Of a DNA stretch of 39,063 bases, positions 33,451 to 39,063 are shown piece after piece. The stretch lies in the NCBI RefSeq assembly GCF_965644225.1, contig NZ_CBFFRJ010000042.1, positions 1 through 39,063 on the forward strand, read 5' to 3'. Each line of letters begins with the position of its first letter. Position 1 is the stretch's first letter. Source of the stretch: CBFFRJ01 sp965644225. GTDB lineage: Bacteria > Pseudomonadota > Gammaproteobacteria > Enterobacterales > Enterobacteriaceae. The notes under the pieces are model-generated. The model made no database searches. It was not told the origin of the DNA and saw nothing but the letters and a program-made list of their open reading frames with translations. The translations under genes and the position numbers were made by a program.

Positions 33451-34069
33451 TGATGTAGTCCAGCACGGCGGCGGGGAGGAGATCATCGCAGGCTTCCCCT
33501 TTCTCCAGCCGTTCACGGATCAGGGTGGCAGAGATGTTGAACCAGGGCGTTTCTGCCAGATAAATTTTCCCGGCGGGCAAGCTATGCAGGCTGTCTGCAT
33601 CATGGGTCAGATGTGATTCCAGCCATTGCTGATGGCTTTCTTCCGTCATGTTGAGCGAATAGCCCGGTCGGCGGCAGACGATCAGATGGCAGTTGTCGAG
33701 GATCGTGTTGTAGTTATGCCACTGCGGAAAGCTCAGTAAGGAGTCCTGGCCAATAATAAAGGCCAGTGGGCGCGTCGGGCCCTGCTCCTGTCGCCAGGCC
33801 TGCAAGGTTTCCGCGGTATAGGACGGGGTATCACGCTTAAGTTCCCGCTCATCCAGGGCGAACAGCGGCTTATCACGAATCGCCAGTTCGACCATTTCCT
33901 TGCGTTGCGCACTGGTTGCCTCTGGCTGCGAACGGTGAGGCGGCACGTTGTTAGGCATGATGATAACCCGCGCAAGCCCGATCTGATTCGCCAGGGCTTC
34001 AACCGGTTTCAGGTGTCCGTAGTGGACTGGATCGAAAGTACCGCCAAAAAGTGCCTGCAACTGATTCAT
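33428..34069 (-). CDS. nadD: Nicotinate-mononucleotide adenylyltransferase
   Basis: This NAD biosynthesis enzyme converts nicotinate mononucleotide and ATP to deamido-NAD. It has 213 residues. The nucleotidyltransferase motif FGGTFDPVHYGHLKP is at 8-22 and ISATLIRERL near 180. A longer frame extends into holA, but the ATG at 34067-34069 comes one base after the holA stop and gives the E. coli length. It is essential and part of leuS-lptE-holA-nadD, with a tail-to-tail overlap with cobD. Confidence 0.96.
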   Translation of the reverse strand: MNQLQALFGGTFDPVHYGHLKPVEALANQIGLARVIIMPNNVPPHRSQPEATSAQRKEMVELAIRDKPLFALDERELKRDTPSYTAETLQAWRQEQGPTRPLAFIIGQDSLLSFPQWHNYNTILDNCHLIVCRRPGYSLNMTEESHQQWLESHLTHDADSLHSLPAGKIYLAETPWFNISATLIRERLEKGEACDDLLPAAVLDYIIKQRLYC

Positions 34070-34070
34070 A

Positions 34071-35102
34071 TCAACCATCAATAAAGACGTCTGCCAGTGC
34101 TTTATGACAGAGTAGCAGAGAAAGTCCCTCAAGCTCTGCCCATACCGACTGACCAAAATCCTGCTTCACAATCAGTTCAATCCTGCCGAGCAGATGCACT
34201 GCCTGGCGCAGCTGTTCATGGCTTAAGCGATGCAGGGCATCTCCCGTAATCCCCCGACGATTCTGCCAGACACGATGTTTATCAAACAGGGTACGCAGCG
34301 GCGTATGTGCTGACTGGCGTTTAAGATTGACCAGCAGCAACAGTTCCCGTTGCAGGGTGCGCAGCAAAATGACCGGTTCACAGGCTTCGAGCCTGAGCTG
34401 GCTAAGCACGTGCAGCGCGCGTTTGCTCTTACCAGCAAGCAATGCATCAACCCAGTGGAACGGGGTAAAGTGTGCGGCATCGTTTACCGCTTGCTCGACG
34501 CGTGGCAGGGTGAGTTTGCCATCCGGGAAGAGCAGAGCCAGTCGTTGCAACGCCTGAGCCGCCGCCAGCAAATTACCTTCATAGCAGTAGCAGAGCAGTT
34601 GACTGGCGGCGTCGTCCAGTTGCAGATTATTCTGCCTGGCGCGGGCGGCTATCCAGCGGGGAAGGTTTGCCTGCTCCGGCGTCTGGCAACTGACCGACAC
34701 GCCGCGGCTTGCCAGCGCGGTAAACCAGGCTGCGTTCTCCTGGGCTTTGGTCAGCTTATTGCTGCGCACAATCAGGATAAGATCGTCATGCAGCAGGCTG
34801 ACCAGCACTGCCAGACGTTCATTAATCGCTGCGTTAGGGCCATTATCGGGCAGTTGCAGCATCAGAGTCTGCTGGCTGGCAAACAGGCTAAGCGCCTGAC
34901 AGACAGAGTAGAGTGCGTCCCAGTCGGTGCTGGCATCGACAGTAAAGCTATGGTGCTCAGTAAAGCCTTTCGCCGTCGCCGCATGGCGAACTGCATCCTG
35001 GCTTTCCTGTAACAGAAGGGGATCGTTACCGAGTAATAAATACGCAGCGCGCAGCCCTTCTTTAAGCTGCGCGCTGAGTTGTTCCGGATACAGCTTAAGC
35101 AT
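34071..35102 (-). CDS. holA: DNA polymerase III delta subunit
   Basis: This clamp-loader subunit, which opens the beta clamp, has 343 residues like E. coli HolA. An N-terminal AAA+-like fold with LLGNDPLLLQE (about 22-32) precedes the C-terminal collar domain with RIELIVKQDFGQSVWAELEGLSLL (given in part). Its ATG overlaps the lptE TAA by one base (TAATG), so the two are coupled. nadD follows one base after its stop. Confidence 0.95.
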   Translation of the reverse strand: MLKLYPEQLSAQLKEGLRAAYLLLGNDPLLLQESQDAVRHAATAKGFTEHHSFTVDASTDWDALYSVCQALSLFASQQTLMLQLPDNGPNAAINERLAVLVSLLHDDLILIVRSNKLTKAQENAAWFTALASRGVSVSCQTPEQANLPRWIAARARQNNLQLDDAASQLLCYCYEGNLLAAAQALQRLALLFPDGKLTLPRVEQAVNDAAHFTPFHWVDALLAGKSKRALHVLSQLRLEACEPVILLRTLQRELLLLVNLKRQSAHTPLRTLFDKHRVWQNRRGITGDALHRLSHEQLRQAVHLLGRIELIVKQDFGQSVWAELEGLSLLLCHKALADVFIDG

Positions 35103-35650
35103 TAGCTGGCCGGTGCTTTGGTAACGGCTGGCGTGGTGGTCGCTTTGTCCGTATCTGCCGCGTGCACGCTCGGCAATTTACGGATCAGCTGTTCAGCGGC
35201 TTTATCGTACATTTCCTGCACAATAATGTCCTGTTCCGCGTCTTTCGCCAGTGCGGTTTGCGGGTTATCGAAGAACGAGCGATATACCTTGGTGTTGATA
35301 GGGTAAATATCATGACCCGGAATTAACACGCTGGCGTTCACCGTCAGAACCAGTTGATATTCTGCGGTACGACCATCCTGGAAAATGGATGCCGTATCAC
35401 GGCTGAACGACACTGCACCGAGGCGGAGTGACGGTACATCCTGACGCAATGACCCTTTTTCGACCAGCTCGACGCCGTTCAGGCGCAGTTGATTGCGCAC
35501 TGCACGGCTCAGTGGACCATTTGGATCCGCTGAGTCGAAGATCATCGTTTTCATCTCAGCAGGAACCTGCGTGGTACTACGCAGGTGCCAGCCACACCCG
35601 GCGGTGAGAAGCACCGCCAGAGATAACAACCATGTTGCCAGATGTCGCAC
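35102..35650 (-). CDS. lptE: LPS-assembly lipoprotein LptE
   Basis: This outer-membrane lipoprotein plugs and assembles the LptD LPS translocon. It has 182 residues, slightly shorter than the E. coli protein. The lipobox LTAGC gives C19 as the lipid-modified residue, followed by GWHLRSTTQVP. The start is GTG (35648-35650) with GGGAGGA 4-5 bases upstream. It lies 14 bp after leuS. Confidence 0.94.
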   Translation of the reverse strand: MRHLATWLLSLAVLLTAGCGWHLRSTTQVPAEMKTMIFDSADPNGPLSRAVRNQLRLNGVELVEKGSLRQDVPSLRLGAVSFSRDTASIFQDGRTAEYQLVLTVNASVLIPGHDIYPINTKVYRSFFDNPQTALAKDAEQDIIVQEMYDKAAEQLIRKLPSVHAADTDKATTTPAVTKAPAS

Positions 35651-35664
35651 GCTTCCTCCCGCGC

Positions 35665-38247
35665 TTAGCCAACGACCAGATTAAGCAGTTTGCCCGGTAC
35701 GTAGATAACTTTACGCAGGGTAACGCCATCAAGATATTTTGCGACCAAAGGTTCCTGACCCGCACGCTCGCGAACCTGCTCTTCGGTTGCATCAACCGCA
35801 ACAGTAATTTTACCACGAACTTTACCGTTCACCTGGACGACGACCAGCGTGGTGTTTTCCACCATCGCCGCTTCGTCTGCAACCGGCCACGGCGCGTTGT
35901 CGATATCGCCTTCGCCGTTCAGCTCCTGCCACAGGGTGAAGCAAACGTGCGGAGTGAACGGGTTGAGCATACGGACAACCGCCTGCAAGGCTTCATGGGT
36001 AAGCGCGCGGTCTTGTTCACTTTCCAGCGGGGCTTTCGCCAGTTTGTTCATCAGCTCCATAATCGCCGCGATAGCGGTGTTGAAGGTCTGACGACGACCG
36101 ATATCATCGGTGACTTTCGCGATGGTTTTGTGAACGTCGCGACGCAGCGCTTGCTGGTCATCGTTCAGCGCGCTGACATCCAGGGCGGCAATCTGGCCCT
36201 GCGCCTTGAGTTCGTAGACCAGTTTCCAGACACGTTTCAGGAAGCGGTTCGCCCCTTCTACGCCTGATTCCTGCCATTCAAGGGTCATATCGGCCGGAGA
36301 GGCAAACATCATAAACAGACGAACGGTGTCAGCGCCGTAGCGTTCAACCATTTCCTGCGGGTCAATGCCGTTGTTTTTGGACTTCGACATTTTGCTCATG
36401 CCGGTGTACACCAGCTCATGGCCCGCTTCGTCTTTAGCCTTAATGATCCGGCCTTTCTCGTCGCGCTCAACGATAGCGTCTTTCGGGGAAACCCAGTTAC
36501 GCTCGCCGCTCTGACCCACATAGTAGAAGGCATCTGCCAGCACCATGCCCTGACACAGCAGCTGTTTAGCCGGCTCATCAGAGTTCACCAGGCCTGCATC
36601 ACGCATCAGCTTATGGAAGAAGCGGAAGTAGAGCAGGTGCATAATGGCGTGTTCGATACCGCCAATGTAGATATCTACCGGCAGCCAGTAGTTGGCGGCG
36701 TCGGAATCCAGCATCCCTTCCTGATATTGCGGGCAGGTGTAGCGCGCATAGTACCAGGAGGACTCCATAAAGGTGTCGAAGGTGTCGGTTTCACGCAGCG
36801 CAGGCTGACCGTTCACGGTGGTTTTTGCCCACTGCGGATCGGCTTTAATTGGGCTGGTGATACCGTCCATCACCACATCTTCCGGTAAAATTACCGGCAG
36901 TTGGTCTTCAGGTGTCGGGATAACGGTGCCATCTTCCAGGGTGACCATCGGAATAGGCGCGCCCCAGTAACGCTGACGGGAAACACCCCAGTCGCGCAGG
37001 CGGTAGTTTACTTTGCGCTCGCCCACGCCGAGAGCGGCCAGCTTGTCGGCGATAGCATTAAAACCTGCGCTGTGGTCAAGACCGCTGAACTCACCAGAGT
37101 TAAACAGGGCGCCTTTCTCAGTCAACGCCTGGGCGGACAGATCCGGTTCACTCCCGTCGGACGCCAGAATAACGCCTTTGATCGGCAGGTTATATTTGCT
37201 GGCGAATTCGTAATCGCGCTGATCGTGGCCCGGTACGGCCATCACGGCGCCGGTGCCGTATTCCATCAGGACGAAGTTTGCCGCCCAAACCGGGATCTCT
37301 TCGCCCGTTAACGGATGAACCGCTTTAAAGCCGGTATCAACGCCTTTTTTCTCCATCGTCGCCATATCGGCTTCGGCCACTTTGGTGTTGCGGCAGTCGT
37401 CGATAAAGGCAGCCAGTTCGCTGTTGTTTGCTGCGGCTTTCTGCGCCAGCGGGTGACCTGCGGCAACGGCCAGATAAGTCGCCCCCATAAAGGTATCCGG
37501 GCGAGTGGTATAAACGGTCAGCGTTTTATCGTAGCCGTTAACGTTGAAGGTGATTTCTACGCCTTCAGAGCGACCAATCCAGTTGCGCTGCATGGTTTTC
37601 ACCGTGTCAGGCCACTGATCCATATGATCAAGGTCGTTCAGCAGTTCTTCAGCATAGGCGGTGATTTTGATAAACCACTGCGGAATTTCTTTACGCTCAA
37701 CTTTGGTATCGCAGCGCCAGCAGCAGCCATCGATAACCTGCTCGTTAGCCAGAACGGTCTGGTCATTCGGGCACCAGTTGACCGCAGAAGTCTTCTTATA
37801 GACCAGGCCTTTTTTATACAGCTCAGTGAAGAACTTCTGTTCCCAGCGGTAATACTCTGGCGTACAGGTCGCCAGCTCGCGGCTCCAGTCATAACCAAAG
37901 CCCAGCATTTTGAGCTGGTTTTTCATGTAGGCGATATTGTCGTAGGTCCAGGGAGCTGGCGCGGTGTTGTTTTTCACCGCCGCGCCTTCAGCAGGCAGAC
38001 CAAATGCATCCCAACCAATAGGCTGGAGCACGTTTTTGCCCAGCATGCGCTGATAGCGGGAGATCACGTCGCCGATGGTGTAGTTACGCACGTGCCCCAT
38101 ATGTAGCCGACCAGAAGGATAGGGAAGCATCGACAGGCAGTAATACTTCTCTTTGCTCTCGTCTTCAGTTACTTCGAAGGTGCGCTTCTCTTCCCAGTGA
38201 AGCTGTACTTTGGATTCTATCTCTTCCGGGCGATATTGCTCTTGCAT
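35665..38247 (-). CDS. leuS: Leucyl-tRNA synthetase
   Basis: This class I aminoacyl-tRNA synthetase of 860 residues is the E. coli length. The HIGH motif is HMGH in PSGRLHMGHVRNYTIGD (about 42-58). The CP1 editing domain follows (GVEITFNVNGYDKTLTVYTTRPDT, given in part). KMSKS is in MSKMSKSKNNGIDP, and the tRNA anticodon-binding and C-terminal domains end the protein. It is the first gene of leuS-lptE-holA-nadD and diverges from ybeL across 224 bp. Confidence 0.98.
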   Translation of the reverse strand: MQEQYRPEEIESKVQLHWEEKRTFEVTEDESKEKYYCLSMLPYPSGRLHMGHVRNYTIGDVISRYQRMLGKNVLQPIGWDAFGLPAEGAAVKNNTAPAPWTYDNIAYMKNQLKMLGFGYDWSRELATCTPEYYRWEQKFFTELYKKGLVYKKTSAVNWCPNDQTVLANEQVIDGCCWRCDTKVERKEIPQWFIKITAYAEELLNDLDHMDQWPDTVKTMQRNWIGRSEGVEITFNVNGYDKTLTVYTTRPDTFMGATYLAVAAGHPLAQKAAANNSELAAFIDDCRNTKVAEADMATMEKKGVDTGFKAVHPLTGEEIPVWAANFVLMEYGTGAVMAVPGHDQRDYEFASKYNLPIKGVILASDGSEPDLSAQALTEKGALFNSGEFSGLDHSAGFNAIADKLAALGVGERKVNYRLRDWGVSRQRYWGAPIPMVTLEDGTVIPTPEDQLPVILPEDVVMDGITSPIKADPQWAKTTVNGQPALRETDTFDTFMESSWYYARYTCPQYQEGMLDSDAANYWLPVDIYIGGIEHAIMHLLYFRFFHKLMRDAGLVNSDEPAKQLLCQGMVLADAFYYVGQSGERNWVSPKDAIVERDEKGRIIKAKDEAGHELVYTGMSKMSKSKNNGIDPQEMVERYGADTVRLFMMFASPADMTLEWQESGVEGANRFLKRVWKLVYELKAQGQIAALDVSALNDDQQALRRDVHKTIAKVTDDIGRRQTFNTAIAAIMELMNKLAKAPLESEQDRALTHEALQAVVRMLNPFTPHVCFTLWQELNGEGDIDNAPWPVADEAAMVENTTLVVVQVNGKVRGKITVAVDATEEQVRERAGQEPLVAKYLDGVTLRKVIYVPGKLLNLVVG

Positions 38248-38471
38248 GGCAGCCAGTGGTCCTGTTTTCGATACGGCTACAAATGTAGCGTTATGACGTG
38301 GTTTTCAGATCCGCATAGCATAGCCCAAACGCCCCCGCCAAAACAGCCTTTCGCACATTAAGCCTGCGAAAAGCAGTGACGTTAATTTACCGACTCTGTG
38401 GGGGAACTGACAAAGTGAGTGGCAAATAACGTCTATTATTAGAACTGGTTAACGACCCCGGAGAAGAAACG

Positions 38472-38954
38472 ATGAACAAGGTTGCTCAATTTTACCGCGA
38501 TCTGGTCGCGACATTAACGGAGCGTTTGCGTAATGGTGAAAGGGATATTGATGCGCTGGTCGAGCAGGCAAGGCTTAGGGTCACTCAGACCGGGGAGTTA
38601 ACGCGCACCGAAATTGAAGAACTGACACGGGCGGTTCGCCGGGATCTGGAGGAGTTTGCCCGCAGCTACGAAGAGAGTCAGGACGAAATCACGGACAGCG
38701 TTTTTATGCGCGTCATTAAGGAGAGCCTCTGGCAGGAACTGGCGGATATTACCGATAAAACGCAGCTGGAGTGGCGCGAGGTATTCAAAGATCTCAACCA
38801 CCACGGCGTGTATCACTGCGGTGAGGTGGTGGGGCTGGGAAATCTGGTGTGCGAGAAATGCCATTTTCACCTGGCTATCTATACGCCGGATGTGCTGCCC
38901 GTCTGCCCGAAATGCGGCCATGACCAGTTCCAGCGTCGGCCCTTTGAGCCCTAG
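38472..38954 (+). CDS. ybeL: Zinc-ribbon protein YbeL (DUF1451)
   Basis: This 160-residue protein has an N-terminal helical, charged region (KVAQFYRDLVATLTERLRNGERD, given in part). The C-terminal zinc ribbon is built from CEKCHF and CPKCGHD. The length matches E. coli YbeL; its function is unknown. It has a GGAG ribosome-binding site before the ATG and ends in TAG, followed by two strong stem-loops. Confidence 0.94.
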   Translation: MNKVAQFYRDLVATLTERLRNGERDIDALVEQARLRVTQTGELTRTEIEELTRAVRRDLEEFARSYEESQDEITDSVFMRVIKESLWQELADITDKTQLEWREVFKDLNHHGVYHCGEVVGLGNLVCEKCHFHLAIYTPDVLPVCPKCGHDQFQRRPFEP

Positions 38955-38963
38955 GTAAAAGCA

Positions 38964-38987
38964 AAACGACAACGTGAGTTGTCGTTT
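38964..38987 (+). terminator. First terminator-like hairpin after ybeL
   Basis: The perfect 10-bp stem AAACGACAAC / GTTGTCGTTT with a GTGA loop lies 9 bp after the ybeL stop. Confidence 0.75.
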
Positions 38988-38999
38988 CAGACTGCTGAC

Positions 39000-39027
39000 A
39001 AAGTCCTGGCCGTGAGGCCGGGACTTT
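39000..39027. terminator. Second hairpin after ybeL
   Basis: The 12-bp stem AAAGTCCTGGCC / GGCCGGGACTTT (one G-U pair) with a GTGA loop is probably the terminator of the next, minus-strand operon beyond the window. Together with the first hairpin it fully isolates ybeL. Confidence 0.75.
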
Positions 39028-39063
39028 GATCTAATTAAGTCAGTGCAATTAACGGACTGACTG

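Noticed and set aside
1..39063. CRISPR arrays, tRNA/rRNA genes, insertion sequences, prophage or integrase genes
   Set aside because: I found no regularly spaced repeats, no tRNA cloverleaf or rRNA core sequences, and no transposase or integrase frames on either strand by reading.

Overview
This is a chromosomal segment from a gamma-proteobacterium of the Enterobacteriaceae. The gene order from mtnE (ybdL) to ybeL follows the 13-15 minute region of Escherichia coli, and most proteins look near-identical in layout to their E. coli counterparts. The organism is not E. coli itself. It carries mtnBCD beside mtnE, has cobD beside cobC, and lacks dsbG, ybdR and pagP at the places where E. coli has them. 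An Enterobacter/Leclercia/Lelliottia/Klebsiella-like genus fits best; the species cannot be named from this window.

Layout. Positions 1-737 are AT-rich and hold a small stand-alone GT51 (peptidoglycan glycosyltransferase)-like gene of unknown role. Positions 738-3874 hold methionine salvage: mtnBCD on the minus strand with coupled or overlapping starts, diverging from mtnE around a MetJ-type operator. Positions 3877-5711 hold ybdN-ybdM, a PAPS-reductase-like plus ParB-like pair. A 559-bp gap with a dyad, a possible small RNA or ORF and a terminator leads to ahpC-ahpF (peroxide defence). An ERIC repeat and a stem-loop lie between ahpC and ahpF. Next come uspG, an unlisted 29-residue membrane peptide gene, rnk, rna and dcuC.

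Positions 12715-19359 are an accessory copper/silver efflux operon of CusFCBA type inserted between dcuC and cspE. It begins with a small Met/His/Cys-rich secreted protein. Two of its genes, cusF and cusA, are each interrupted by one in-frame TAG codon while the rest of each frame is intact. CusB carries its own CusF-like domain at the C-terminus. This locus is the most unusual part of the window.

Positions 19566-39063 are core genome: cspE, crcB, ybeM, tatE, lipA, ybeF, lipB-ybeD (lipoate), dacA, rlpA-mrdB-mrdA-rlmH-rsfS (cell shape and ribosome), cobC/cobD (cobamide side chain), and nadD-holA-lptE-leuS facing away from ybeL. Six of these genes start with GTG or TTG. No tRNA, rRNA, CRISPR array, insertion sequence or prophage was seen.
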